64,000 nt of DNA. Origin: an uncultured Eubacteriales bacterium. GTDB lineage: Bacteria; Bacillota; Clostridia; Oscillospirales; Acutalibacteraceae. Location of the stretch: assembly GCA_934643185.1 (NCBI GenBank), contig CAKUBN010000005.1:1-64000 (forward strand), in the 5' to 3' direction. Within the stretch, counting starts at the first letter, position 1. Every line of letters begins with the position of its first letter. The notes under the pieces are model-generated. The model was not told the DNA's origin, made no database searches, and was given only the letters and a program-made list of their open reading frames with translations. Of this stretch, positions 32,339 to 41,347 are shown piece after piece. The position numbers and the translations under genes were made by a program.

Positions 32339-35014
32339 TTAAAACCAGGAATCCGTATAGCTGGCCTTTTTGGTCTCCTCGCTCGGTGCGGGCGGGGCAA
32401 CATGCAGCACGGGCGTTTCCGTGCAGTTTTCAACGCGGAGCGTCTTCGGCTTATTCGGGTAGAGCGTGACGTAGTTATCACTGTAATGCACGCGGTCGTC
32501 GCTCGTCATGAGGTACGCAAACGGCGTGTACACGCTTGCGCGGATCGTCACGAGCAGATCGTTGCCGTCCTGCTCGACCTTTTCGATCTTCGCGTCGCTT
32601 TCCGGGAAGACGTAATCGCGGTAATACGCGCGCAGGCTGTCGGCGGTGTCGAAGCCCTCGGCGCTTGCAAAGAAGAAGCCGTGCTTTAAATCATTGCAGA
32701 CGGAAATGTGGAACTGCTGCATGGAGTGCGGGGCGACCTCGAGCGTCTTTGTGCAGAGGCTGTCGGTCTCGCCGGTGAAGGTCATGTAGCCGCAGTGGAT
32801 GTCCGCCGTGAACGCTTCGGGCGTTTCGTTGATGACGGTCACTTCTGCGCCGCCTTCCGCCGCGCGGATGATGAGCTTTTTCGTCGCGAACGCGCGCTTT
32901 AAGAAGTAGAACGAGATTTTTCTCGTCAGATAGTAATCGATGATTGTCCATCCCGTTTCCGGCCAGCAGTCGTTGTACATCCAGATGAGGTCACCTGCGC
33001 CGTACGGCTTGCGGCGCATGGCTTCGGCAAGCTCGGCGTACAGAAGGCCCTGCATGATGCCGCTATACAGCAGATAGCCGTGCTCATCGAGGTTCTTAAA
33101 CTCGGTCAAATGGCGGTCGATCGCGCCGTCGATGTTGTTGCGCTTGCGATCAAACTCGCCGTGGTGCTTCCAGATGGGGTTATCAAAGCGCATTTCGGTG
33201 CCGTCGAGGTAACGTCTTACGGTGCTTTCCATCTGCGCGCCGAAGAAGCCGTATTCGCTCGAAAAACGCGCCGGGATGCGGTCGAACGCCTCAAGCTCAT
33301 AGACGAACTTGAACTTCGTTTTCGGGTGACGGCCGAAGAACGACCAAGCGTGCACGTCGCCCTGTTCGCTCTCGTTGGCGCGGTCGCCGAAGTACGGCGA
33401 GGAGGGCATGTACGGGATGAGCGGGCTGTTGCGGTGCACGGCACGCGGCTGAATGTAGTTGAAGATCTTCTCGCCGTAGAAGCGCTCCGGCTTGATGGGT
33501 GCCGGGAACCAATCGGTGTAGGATTCTGCAATTTCGTTGTTGCCGGTCCAGATGGCCATGCAGGGATAATGTGCAAGGCGCTTCGTCTGGTACTCGGCCT
33601 CGCGCTCGGCTTCAAAGAGGAAGTCGTTTTTGTGGTCGGGGTAGAACGCGCAGGCGTACATAAAGTCGTGCATCAGCAAAATGCCGTACTCCGAGCAATA
33701 TTCATAGAAGCAGTCCGGCTCATACGTGCCGCCGCCCCACATGCGGAACATGGTAAAGTGCGCCGCCGCGCCCTCGCGCACGAGCGTCTCGTAGCTTTCC
33801 TTCGGGGTGCGCAGGTAAAGGGAATCCGTCGGCACCCAGTTGCCGCCCTTGCAGAAAATGCGCACGCCGTTCACCTTAAAGAAGAAGTTGCGGCTGCCGT
33901 CTTCTAATTTCGAGGTATCGAGCTCCAGTGTGCGGATGCCAATCTTCTTCGGCTGCATCTCGTGCAGGATGCCCTTTGTGACGCAGCAGGCCTTGAACGT
34001 GTAGAGGTTCTGTTCGCCGTAGCCGTTCGGCCACCAGAGCTTTGCGTCTTTGATGGTGACGCGTTCCTCGGCGAAGTTCACGCCGCCGACGAGCATGAGC
34101 GTCTGCTTGCCGGTGTAAACGGTTTTGCCGTCAAACTCGAGCGTGTAGGTCAGCTCGCCCTCGGCGCTTGTGACCATGTCGGATTTTTCGATCTCAAAGT
34201 GGAACTCCACCTCGGCGTCATTGCCGTTGAGCTTTAAGGTATCCACGCGGGACGCAATGACCTGCGCGCCGCTGAACGCCTCGATCTCAATGGAGCGGCC
34301 GATGCCGCAGGTGGGCACGGGCTGGCACCAGTCCCAGCCGTAGGTAAACTGCGGCTTGCGGGTGTAGACGCGCTGGTCGCAGATGGCGTTTTCGCTTGCG
34401 CAGTAGAACGAAACCGCGTCGCGCGGGTAGTGCAGCTCCATGCCGGAGGTGAGGCGGATGACAAGCTGGTTTTTGCCGACATGCAGGAAGCGCTTGATGT
34501 CTTCGCTGAACGCGCAGAATGCGTTTTCGTGGTGCGCGGCGGGCATGCCGTTTACGATGATGTCGGCGTTGAAATCGAGCATTTCGATATTGAGACGCAC
34601 GATGTCTTCGTTCAGCATATCTTCCGTGACGTCAAAGTCGCGGACGAGCCACCAGGAGAGATCCTTGATCCACTGGTTTTTCTTTGTGTTTTCCTTTAAA
34701 AACGGCTCTTCTACGATGCCATTTTCAATTAAAGCGGACGTGACGTCGCCCGGCACATGCATCGGGATAAAGCCGTATTTGGACGGGAACGCGTGCATGG
34801 ATTTATCCGTCATCACGTGAAAATGCGGGTTCGGGTCTTTTAAGAACTCTGCCTGTTCTTCTTCGGAAAGGTCTTCAAGCTTTAAAAACGCCGGCAGCGT
34901 TGCGCGCACGGGGGCTGCGTCCATTTTGCGCAGCACTTCGTTGTAGCGCTCTGCCGTAACGTCCATAAATTCGCCGCGCAGCTTCCACGCGCCGGCAAGA
35001 GACAGTTTGCTCAT
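32339..35014 (-). CDS. Glycoside hydrolase family 2, beta-mannosidase-like
   Basis: This 891-residue enzyme has the GH2 layout: a sugar-binding beta-sandwich (~1-190), an immunoglobulin-like domain and a TIM barrel. The acid/base Glu is in WTGNNE (~494) and the probable nucleophile in FSSEYGFFG (~587). This architecture fits exo-beta-mannosidases that release mannose from N-glycans or mannans. The start is at 35014, where AAGGAG precedes the ATG; the longer frame lacks a ribosome site. No signal peptide. A TTGAAT-17-TACAAT promoter lies upstream. Confidence 0.85.
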   Translation of the reverse strand: MSKLSLAGAWKLRGEFMDVTAERYNEVLRKMDAAPVRATLPAFLKLEDLSEEEQAEFLKDPNPHFHVMTDKSMHAFPSKYGFIPMHVPGDVTSALIENGIVEEPFLKENTKKNQWIKDLSWWLVRDFDVTEDMLNEDIVRLNIEMLDFNADIIVNGMPAAHHENAFCAFSEDIKRFLHVGKNQLVIRLTSGMELHYPRDAVSFYCASENAICDQRVYTRKPQFTYGWDWCQPVPTCGIGRSIEIEAFSGAQVIASRVDTLKLNGNDAEVEFHFEIEKSDMVTSAEGELTYTLEFDGKTVYTGKQTLMLVGGVNFAEERVTIKDAKLWWPNGYGEQNLYTFKACCVTKGILHEMQPKKIGIRTLELDTSKLEDGSRNFFFKVNGVRIFCKGGNWVPTDSLYLRTPKESYETLVREGAAAHFTMFRMWGGGTYEPDCFYEYCSEYGILLMHDFMYACAFYPDHKNDFLFEAEREAEYQTKRLAHYPCMAIWTGNNEIAESYTDWFPAPIKPERFYGEKIFNYIQPRAVHRNSPLIPYMPSSPYFGDRANESEQGDVHAWSFFGRHPKTKFKFVYELEAFDRIPARFSSEYGFFGAQMESTVRRYLDGTEMRFDNPIWKHHGEFDRKRNNIDGAIDRHLTEFKNLDEHGYLLYSGIMQGLLYAELAEAMRRKPYGAGDLIWMYNDCWPETGWTIIDYYLTRKISFYFLKRAFATKKLIIRAAEGGAEVTVINETPEAFTADIHCGYMTFTGETDSLCTKTLEVAPHSMQQFHISVCNDLKHGFFFASAEGFDTADSLRAYYRDYVFPESDAKIEKVEQDGNDLLVTIRASVYTPFAYLMTSDDRVHYSDNYVTLYPNKPKTLRVENCTETPVLHVAPPAPSEETKKASYTDSWF

Positions 35015-35068
35015 TTTTTTACAACTCCTTCGGGGGATTTGCATAGGCGTATATTTGCCTTTCTTTGC

Positions 35069-35097
35069 ATTGTAGCCGATGCAAAGCGAGAATTCAA
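35069..35097 (-). promoter_or_regulatory. Promoter of the GH2-GH3 operon
   Basis: On the minus strand TTGAAT, 17 nt, TACAAT, about 55 nt before the GH2 start. Confidence 0.6.
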
Positions 35098-35191
35098 TAG
35101 CTTTTTGCAAATTTCATATAGAGAAAAAAGCGCACATTTTCTTGCAAACATGCACAGTTTTTTCGCGGCTTATTTTTGCATAAGAAACAAA

Positions 35192-35219
35192 ATGGGAGAA
35201 GCCCGAAAGCTTCCCCCAT
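35192..35219 (-). terminator. Terminator of the Lpl-type ABC operon
   Basis: The stem pairs ATGGG-AAGC with GCTT-CCCAT. On the minus strand it is followed by TTTTGTTTCTT. Confidence 0.65.
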
Positions 35220-35253
35220 CTGTATACATTTTAATCGAGATCAGATCAATCGA

Positions 35254-36921
35254 TTACGCTTCGCCGTGAGCAGCGAGGTACTCTTCCATCTGAGCGTTGA
35301 GCTCTGCATAGTCCTCGTTTGCTTCAGCAAGAACGTCCTCGAGGCCGAGGCTGTTCAGCGTTGCAACATAGTTGTCCCAATCGTCGATGGATTCCTGACC
35401 GGCGATGACACCCCAGAGGTACTGATCCTTCTCAGCCTCGATGTCAGCTCTGCACTCGGTCCAGGACTCGAAGGAAGCCGGATCCTTCCACTCAACGAGG
35501 TGAGCAGCAGCATAGCGGCTGTTTTCGCCGGACTTGTTGAACAGAGCGGTAGTCTCCGGAGTATTGGAAATGTTGCACTCGTCCTTACGGTTCATGAGGT
35601 TATCGAACAGCTTGAGGCCGATATTCTTAGAGGTGTTTTCCTCGGAGTCCGGGCCAACGATAGCGACATACTGGCCGTTCTCGTCGTACTCGTAATCGGT
35701 GCCTTCGATACCGAAGCGGCGTGCGATGTAGTTATCGGAATCGCACATGTCGTCCCAAGTTGCATACAGTCTTTCCGGATCGGAAGCTGTGTTGGTGATT
35801 GCGAAATATGCCCAAGCAGCGCTTGTAGCCGGGTCTTCCTGCGGGTTGCCGTTGGAGCCCTTGACCATGTCGATCGGTACCCACTTAGCATCCGGGTTGG
35901 AAGCATAGAAGGACATCATCGGAGCAGAGTCCGGGTTGTTCCATGCGCACCAGCTGTACGTTACGCCGAAGCCGCCGTTTGCCATCTGCTCGTCACGGTC
36001 GGTATCCTGCGTGATGTTCGGGGTGATGTAGCCCTTTGCATACAGATCAGCAACGTCGCTGACCCAGTTCTTGGTGCCCTCGTTTGCCGGGCCGTAGGTG
36101 ACAACGCCGTCGTCATCTACGCAGAAACGGCTGTAGTGGGTCTGGTCATAGGACTGGATCCACGGCCAGAAGGAACGGAAGTCGTAACCGTCGCCGCCGA
36201 GGCCGTAGGTGTCGTTCTGGCCGTTGCCGTCCGGATCGTCCTCAGTGAAGGCGCGGAGCACTTCGTTGAGCTCTTCGATCGTGGTCGGAACTTCGAGGTT
36301 CAGGTTGTCGAGCCAATCCTGGCGGATCCAGAGGTTCTCGCAGGACGGTTCAGCAACGTCGCCCGGGATTCTGTAGATGGAGCCGTCCGCCTCAGATGCA
36401 TAGAAGAGGGTCTTCGGGTCCATCTTGTTGTAGTAGTCGCGGATAACGGTGTACTTATCCATGTAGGAGGAGACATCCTCGAGGAGGCCTGCCTGTACCC
36501 ACTTGTTGTACTCGGTATCCATGCTCCACCACCACATGATGTTCGGCATGTCGTTGGATGCCATGAGGAGGGAGATACGGGACTGGCCGTCAGACCAACC
36601 CGGGAGAACAACGAGGTTGAACTTAACGTTGTACTTTTCCTCAAGTTCCTTCTGCACGGTGCTGTCGGACTGGGTGAAGCCCGTCATAACTGCAACGGAA
36701 ACGTCCATCGTTTCGCTCTGGTTGAGAACGTCGATCTTGTCGCCGGTTGCTGCATCGCTGCTGTCATCGGAAGCTGCGCTGCTGTCCGTAGACTCTGCTG
36801 CGCTGCTCTCGGTGGAAGCCGTGGAGCTTGCGGAAGAATTGCCGTTGCTGCCGCACGCTGCAAATACGCTTACGCTCAGTGCAAGTGCCAGAACAACGGA
36901 TGCGATTTTCTTCATGTTCAT
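35254..36921 (-). CDS. LplA-type extracellular sugar-binding lipoprotein
   Basis: This 555-residue family 1-type solute-binding protein has a signal peptide ending in lipobox FAAC (Cys ~23) and a Ser/Ala/Asp-rich linker to ~55. The large mature domain fits oligosaccharide-binding LplA/YtcQ-like proteins. The start is at 36921, with AAAGGAAGG 9 nt upstream; the longer frame is unlikely. It is the last gene of an LplB-LplC-LplA operon. Codon use is shifted towards GCT/GCA and GTT/GTA compared with its neighbours, suggesting high expression. Confidence 0.9.
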   Translation of the reverse strand: MNMKKIASVVLALALSVSVFAACGSNGNSSASSTASTESSAAESTDSSAASDDSSDAATGDKIDVLNQSETMDVSVAVMTGFTQSDSTVQKELEEKYNVKFNLVVLPGWSDGQSRISLLMASNDMPNIMWWWSMDTEYNKWVQAGLLEDVSSYMDKYTVIRDYYNKMDPKTLFYASEADGSIYRIPGDVAEPSCENLWIRQDWLDNLNLEVPTTIEELNEVLRAFTEDDPDGNGQNDTYGLGGDGYDFRSFWPWIQSYDQTHYSRFCVDDDGVVTYGPANEGTKNWVSDVADLYAKGYITPNITQDTDRDEQMANGGFGVTYSWCAWNNPDSAPMMSFYASNPDAKWVPIDMVKGSNGNPQEDPATSAAWAYFAITNTASDPERLYATWDDMCDSDNYIARRFGIEGTDYEYDENGQYVAIVGPDSEENTSKNIGLKLFDNLMNRKDECNISNTPETTALFNKSGENSRYAAAHLVEWKDPASFESWTECRADIEAEKDQYLWGVIAGQESIDDWDNYVATLNSLGLEDVLAEANEDYAELNAQMEEYLAAHGEA

Positions 36922-37001
36922 GACTAAAATCCTTCCTTTAAAAATATTGATTATATAGTTTTCCGAAGCCATGCTTCGGGACAACCCAAAAGAGTGTGGG
37001 C

Positions 37002-37892
37002 TTAGCCCTTAACGCCGCCGATCATAACGCCCTTAACGAAGTACTTCTGCACGAACGGGTACACAATGAGGATCGGCACCGTGGAGACCACGATGGTACC
37101 GGCCTTAATGGTCTGTGCGTTGGTATTCGTCTGCGCCATGACGTTGACGCCTGCCTGCGCCATAGCCTGCTGCGTGTTCGTCAGCATGTTGCGCAGAACA
37201 GCCTGCAGGGACCACTTATCAACGGAGTTGATGTAAAGAACCGTGGAGAAGTAGTCGTTCCAGTAACCAACGGCCGTAAAGAGCGCGATGGTGGCGATGG
37301 TCGCCTTGGAAAGCGGCAGGATAATGGAGAAGAAGATGCGAAGGTCAGTAGCACCATCGATGCGGGCGGATTCTTCAAGGCTTTCCGGGATGGAAAGGAA
37401 GAAGCTCTTCATGATGATGCAGTTGTATGCGCTTACGAGGCCCGGCAGGATCAGTGCGAGAATATTATCGATAAGATGGAGATTCTGAATGAGCAGGAAG
37501 CTCGGGATCATACCGGCGGAGAAAATCATGGTGAAGAGGACAAGCGTCATCATCACTTTGCCGCCGCGCAGTCTGGACTTAGACAGCGGGTAAGCGGTCA
37601 TAGCGGTGAGCAGCGTTCCCACAACCGTACCGGCGACTGTAACGATCAAGGTCGTACGGAAGCCCGTGTAGATGTTCGGGTTCTTAAAAACGGATTTGTA
37701 AGTATCCAGGTTGAAACCCTTCGGCCAGAGGAAAACGCCGCCCTTCATGGATGCTTCAAGGGAGCTGAAGGAAAGCATGACTTCGTGCCAGAACGGGTAG
37801 AGCATGATGAGGCAAAGGAGCGTAAAGAACGTATAGTTGAATACGGTGAAGATCTTTTCGCCTGTGGAGGTTTTGATTTTGTTCTTTTCCAT
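37002..37892 (-). CDS. LplC-type sugar ABC permease
   Basis: This ~296-residue, six-helix CUT1-type permease carries the EAA motif with ESARIDGATDLRIFFSIILPLSK. It pairs with the LplB-type permease to import oligosaccharides from the binding lipoprotein; the MsmK-type ATPase that would drive it is not in the window, as is common for this family. AAGGAGG lies 2 nt before one ATG and 8 nt before a second, so the second (37892) is the likelier start. The stop codon of lplB lies immediately upstream. Confidence 0.9.
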   Translation of the reverse strand: MEKNKIKTSTGEKIFTVFNYTFFTLLCLIMLYPFWHEVMLSFSSLEASMKGGVFLWPKGFNLDTYKSVFKNPNIYTGFRTTLIVTVAGTVVGTLLTAMTAYPLSKSRLRGGKVMMTLVLFTMIFSAGMIPSFLLIQNLHLIDNILALILPGLVSAYNCIIMKSFFLSIPESLEESARIDGATDLRIFFSIILPLSKATIATIALFTAVGYWNDYFSTVLYINSVDKWSLQAVLRNMLTNTQQAMAQAGVNVMAQTNTNAQTIKAGTIVVSTVPILIVYPFVQKYFVKGVMIGGVKG

Positions 37893-37905
37893 GTTCATAA
37901 CCTCC

Positions 37906-38856
37906 TTACCAAATGCCCTCGTTGCCGGTCTTCTTGGCAACAAAGTTAACGATGAGGATCATGACAAGTGCGATGACAGACTTGAACATGCCCGCTGCGG
38001 TGGAGAAGGAGTAGTCTGCCTTCTGAATACCGATGCGGTACACATACGTATCGATAATATCGGCTACGTCATAAACCAGTGCGGAATACAGCATGAAGAT
38101 CTGGTCAAAGCCTGCATTTACGATGTTGTTGCAGTTGAGGATCAGCATGATGACGATCGTCGGGGTGATAGCCGGAAGCGTGATGTGGACCATCTGCTTC
38201 CACTTGCGCGCACCGTCAATCTCGGCTGCTTCGTAAAGCTGCGGGTCAACACCGGACAGCGCTGCGAAGTAGATGATCGTGCCCCAGCCCATCGTCTTAT
38301 AGATGTCGGTGATGATCAGCATCGGGACGAAGAGGGTCTTATCGGTGAGCACCTGCAGGTCTTTGCCGGTGATGCTCTTGAGGAGCGCGGTGACAAGGCC
38401 GGTGGACGGATCAAGGAAGTTCATGATGAGGCCGGCCATAACGACCCAGGAAATGAAGTGCGGCAAATAGAGAAGCGTCTGCGCTACCTTCTTGAATTTC
38501 ATGTTGCGCATCTCGTTCATCATCAGTGCGAGGATGATCGGGATCGGGAAACCACATACCATCTTCAAAATGGAGATGTAGAGGGTGTTGTAGAAAGTCT
38601 GCATGAATGCCGGCTTATTGAAGAGCTTAACGAACTGGTCAAAGCCTACCCATGTGCTTGCCGCCATGTTGTAGGGGTTGTAGTCCATGAAGGCGATCAC
38701 ATTGCCGAAGATCGGGATATAGCGGAAGATGAGCATGAAAATCATGCCGGGAAGGATCAAAAGATACAGCCACTTGTCGCGGACAACGTCTTTTTTGAAG
38801 CGCTCCCAGCCGCTCAGCTCATACGCCGGCTTCGCCGGTTTAGCTGCTGCTGCCAT
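37906..38856 (-). CDS. LplB-type sugar ABC permease
   Basis: This 316-residue CUT1 permease is the promoter-proximal gene of the operon. Its EAA motif contains YEAAEIDGARKWKQMVHITLPAI. The start is at 38856, where AGGAGG lies 8 nt upstream; the 59 preceding codons are leader DNA including an operator-like dyad. The alanine-rich N-terminus (MAAAAKPAKPA) is cytosolic. A putative promoter lies about 250 bp upstream with LacI-type operators around it. Confidence 0.9.
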   Translation of the reverse strand: MAAAAKPAKPAYELSGWERFKKDVVRDKWLYLLILPGMIFMLIFRYIPIFGNVIAFMDYNPYNMAASTWVGFDQFVKLFNKPAFMQTFYNTLYISILKMVCGFPIPIILALMMNEMRNMKFKKVAQTLLYLPHFISWVVMAGLIMNFLDPSTGLVTALLKSITGKDLQVLTDKTLFVPMLIITDIYKTMGWGTIIYFAALSGVDPQLYEAAEIDGARKWKQMVHITLPAITPTIVIMLILNCNNIVNAGFDQIFMLYSALVYDVADIIDTYVYRIGIQKADYSFSTAAGMFKSVIALVMILIVNFVAKKTGNEGIW

Positions 38857-38992
38857 ACGGTATAACCTCCTAAGAATATTGTGATGACCGCGCTTTATAT
38901 AAAAAGAAATGCACCCGGCCGTTTTTGCCTGAGGCAACACCCGAATAACAGGTTTCCCCCACGCTGCAAAAACATACCGAAACTTGTCCCCT

Positions 38993-39020
38993 TTTCTGTG
39001 GAACCGCTGCCACAGAAAAA
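38993..39020. promoter_or_regulatory. LacI-type operator in the lpl leader
   Basis: TTTTCTGTGG (38993-39002) and CCACAGAAAA (39011-39020) are perfect 10-bp arms. They enclose TGGAACCGCTGCCA, a match to the LacI-family/cre pattern TGNAANCGNTNNCA. Confidence 0.65.
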
Positions 39021-39107
39021 CGTACACGAACAAAACAAATTAAACGGTTTGCTTTGTATTTGGTGCTTCTTACAAAAACACGGTATATCATTTTGTTTGC
39101 ATTTGAG

Positions 39108-39136
39108 ATTTTATCACCCTCTTTTGTGAATGTCAC
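39108..39136 (-). promoter_or_regulatory. Putative lplBC promoter
   Basis: On the minus strand GTGACA, 17 nt, TAAAAT. It lies between the operator at 38993 and those at 39244 and 39310. Confidence 0.45.
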
Positions 39137-39243
39137 AACAAAAATAGCCCATACTCGTTTTTTTGCCCAAATCTGTCACCAATTTTGGATTTGTGCACCT
39201 TGCATAATTTTTTTGATCTCACTTTCTACGCCATACAAGTTTA

Positions 39244-39257
39244 GGGAAGCGGTTCCA
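39244..39257. promoter_or_regulatory. LacI-type operator 2
   Basis: On the minus strand TGGAACCGCTTCCC, with the central CCGC and flanking pattern of operator 1. Confidence 0.55.
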
Positions 39258-39309
39258 CATTTTTTGCGCACATTTAAAAGACAACAAATTTCCAAATTCG
39301 CAAAATTCA

Positions 39310-39323
39310 TGAAACCGCTTCCA
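39310..39323. promoter_or_regulatory. LacI-type operator 3
   Basis: TGAAACCGCTTCCA matches TGNAANCGNTTNCA at every defined position. It lies 66 bp from operator 2, about six helical turns. Confidence 0.6.
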
Positions 39324-39690
39324 CATCTCTTGCAGTCATTCGACCGCATTTCGCGGATTTTTCCAAAAAAATTTGGAAATTTTGCAGGAATATTTTTTGC
39401 GCGGTCATTTCGATATTCAGGCAGCGATTTTGCTGCCCTGTGCAGGTTGTAAAACTATAAACATACTTTTGTTTTTATCGTTAAATAAAATTTTCTTTTT
39501 TATCAAATAAATTTAAAGTTGTACAGGCTGATGAAGTAAAAGTTACAGTTTTGTAACTTCTTAAAATTTTCTTCAAACAGACGAAAAACTTCATTCACAT
39601 CTGCTCTTTTTCCCTCTGTCCTGAAAATACGCAGGATGACGTCTTATAACTTTCCTAATTTATAGCTTGCGCGCCCGCCGCCCGTTTCGG
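39324..39690. other. AT-rich intergenic stretch without a recognised gene
   Basis: Apart from a perfect 8-bp dyad AAGTTACA-gttt-TGTAACTT (39540-39559) and a GC-rich dyad just before the next promoter, I see nothing coding here. It separates the divergent lpl operon and TIM-barrel isomerase gene. Confidence 0.5.
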
Positions 39691-39694
39691 GCGC

Positions 39695-39723
39695 TTGACG
39701 GCAGGGTAAAAACGCAGTACAAT
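39695..39723 (+). promoter_or_regulatory. Promoter of the TIM-barrel isomerase gene
   Basis: TTGACG, 17 nt, TACAAT. A GCGCCCG/CGGGCGC dyad lies directly upstream. Confidence 0.6.
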
Positions 39724-39778
39724 TATAGTGAAATAACCTGCACCGCAGGTAAACGGACAAGAAAGGATTGAACCTATT

Positions 39779-40633
39779 ATGGCACTTAAAGTCGGCATTC
39801 AGCTTTATTCCGTGCGCGACGAAATGAAAAAAGACCCGATCAACGCGATCCGCCAGGTTGCAGAGATCGGCTATAAGAACCTTGAGTTTGCAAGCTCCAG
39901 CGCAGATACAGACCCGGGCGTAGGCTTCGGCGTAAGCGTTGAAGAGATGCAGAAGCTCCTGAAGGAGACCGGCGCGAACCTCATCAGCGGCCACATCCGC
40001 CCCATCAACGAGGAGACCATCGACCCGATGATCGCGTACCACACGCAGGTCGGCACGAAGTACCTCGGCCAGTCCGCAGATTTCTACACCGGCTATGACC
40101 AGCTGATGGAGCGCTGCGAGTACTACAACTGGGCGGGCAAGAAGCTCTCCGAGCACGGCATCAAGTTCCTCATCCACAACCACTACCACGAGTTCCAGAA
40201 GCTGAACGGCAAGGAGATCCTGTTCCATATCATGGACAACACCGACCCGAACTACGTCAGCTTTGAGCTCGATACGTTCTGGGCAATGCGCGGCGGCATG
40301 GACCCGCTGGCTGTTATGGACCGCCTCGGCGACCGCCTGAAGCTCATCCATCAGAAGGACTTCTCCAAGACCTCCGATTCCCCGATCAACCTGTGGACGG
40401 TCAACGACCCGAACGTGCTCGTCACGTGGGACAGCTTCGGCAAGGGCTCTGACCACAAGGATTTCTGCGAGATCGGCACCGGCATTATGGACATTCAGTC
40501 CATCATCAACAAGGGCAACGAGCTCGGCGCAGAGTACATTGTGCTTGAGCAGGACCACACCCAGCTGACCCAGATGGAAAGCGTCCGCATCAGCATGGAC
40601 AGCTTCCACAAGTTCTCCGGTCTGGATTGGTAA
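39779..40633 (+). CDS. Xylose-isomerase-like TIM-barrel sugar isomerase/epimerase
   Basis: This 284-residue AP_endonuc_2/IolE-like TIM barrel contains metal-ligand segments NHYHEFQKL, SFELDTFWAMRGG (Glu/Asp) and LIHQKDF, ending with EIGTGIMD and YIVLEQD. Members isomerise or epimerise keto-sugars and inositol derivatives. AAAGGA precedes the ATG. Codon choice is strongly biased to C-ending optimal codons, suggesting high expression. It is divergent from the lpl operon and probably acts on the imported sugar. Confidence 0.85.
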   Translation: MALKVGIQLYSVRDEMKKDPINAIRQVAEIGYKNLEFASSSADTDPGVGFGVSVEEMQKLLKETGANLISGHIRPINEETIDPMIAYHTQVGTKYLGQSADFYTGYDQLMERCEYYNWAGKKLSEHGIKFLIHNHYHEFQKLNGKEILFHIMDNTDPNYVSFELDTFWAMRGGMDPLAVMDRLGDRLKLIHQKDFSKTSDSPINLWTVNDPNVLVTWDSFGKGSDHKDFCEIGTGIMDIQSIINKGNELGAEYIVLEQDHTQLTQMESVRISMDSFHKFSGLDW

Positions 40634-40639
40634 GAGCTT

Positions 40640-40686
40640 CCGTAAAGCGTGGGTAAAAGTTTTCGCCAGCCTTTTTCAAAAGGCTG
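40640..40686 (-). repeat. Six-hairpin extragenic repeat, copy 8 (hairpin 6 and end only)
   Basis: Read on the minus strand, hairpin 6 (CAGCCTTTT stem, 40667-40686) is followed by CGAAAACTTTTACCC and the GCTTTACGG end motif. The rest of the repeat is missing and is replaced by a terminator hairpin. Confidence 0.6.
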
Positions 40687-40719
40687 AAGCATCGTCTATT
40701 GACGATGCTTTTCTTTTTC
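40687..40719 (+). terminator. Terminator of the TIM-barrel isomerase gene
   Basis: AAGCATCGTC-tatt-GACGATGCTT is a 10-bp perfect stem followed by TTCTTTTTCT. It ends exactly where the convergent tRNA gene's CCA begins. Confidence 0.85.
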
Positions 40720-40795
40720 TGGTGGACCCGGAGGGATTCGAACCCTTGACCTCTGCGTTGCGAACGCAGCGCTCTCCCAGCTGAGCTACGGGCCC
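40720..40795 (-). tRNA. tRNA-Ala (anticodon CGC)
   Basis: On the minus strand the 76-nt cloverleaf begins GGGCCCG and ends CGGGTCC-A-CCA, with CCA encoded. The acceptor stem has the G3-U70 pair that identifies alanine tRNAs. The D-arm contains AGCTCAGCTGGGAGAGC, the anticodon stem-loop is CTGCG-TTCGCAA-CGCAG (anticodon CGC, reading GCG) and the T-arm has GGTTCGAATCC. An extended -10 (TGCTATAAT) lies ~20 nt upstream. Confidence 0.97.
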
Positions 40796-40921
40796 ATATT
40801 CTGTTCAACAACAGACATTATAGCACAGCTTTTCAAAAAAATCCAGTCCTATTTTTAATTTTTCGCATTTTTCTGCACACAAAAAGAGTCGCCTGCTTTT
40901 GGCCGACCCTTTTTATAGAAA

Positions 40922-41326
40922 TTATTCGTTTATTTTGCCGCTCATGATATCAAAATGCCGTCTGTATCGCCTTGGAATGGTCAGATCGACCATATAGCCG
41001 AAGTCGGAAAGGACGTGCGAAATGGCGCGGAAGCCGTCTTTATAAAACTGCGCGATACGCTTTTGCTCATCTGTGATATGCGCGTAATCTGAGGGGCAGA
41101 CAAACGTCCACTCGGCGGATTCGCGGTCGAACACGACGCGGAAGCAGCGGTCGAGCTTTGCTTCGCCGATGCCGGCTTTATTTAATAGGATGTAGTGCTC
41201 CGGCGCTTCGTCGATGGGCGCGATGGCGGCGGTCTCCTCGTCATAGGTGATCGCCAAAATGAACATTTCGCCCGTGCCAAAGCGCGACGTTACCGTCTCT
41301 TTATCGGGCACATAGATCATATTCAC
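40922..41326 (-). CDS. Hypothetical protein behind the pyrophosphatase
   Basis: I do not recognise this 134-residue soluble protein. It is mixed alpha/beta, rich in Asp/Glu and Ile/Phe, with no membrane segment and no Cys motif. GTG at 41326 has GGAGG 10 nt upstream; an ATG lies two codons later. It starts 21 bp after the pyrophosphatase gene and is probably cotranscribed with it. Confidence 0.6.
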   Translation of the reverse strand: MNMIYVPDKETVTSRFGTGEMFILAITYDEETAAIAPIDEAPEHYILLNKAGIGEAKLDRCFRVVFDRESAEWTFVCPSDYAHITDEQKRIAQFYKDGFRAISHVLSDFGYMVDLTIPRRYRRHFDIMSGKINE

Positions 41327-41347
41327 GATACGAATTCCTCCGAAAAC

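Noticed and set aside
39540..39559. Perfect dyad AAGTTACA/TGTAACTT as an operator
   Set aside because: It lies far from any recognised promoter box, so no target gene can be assigned.
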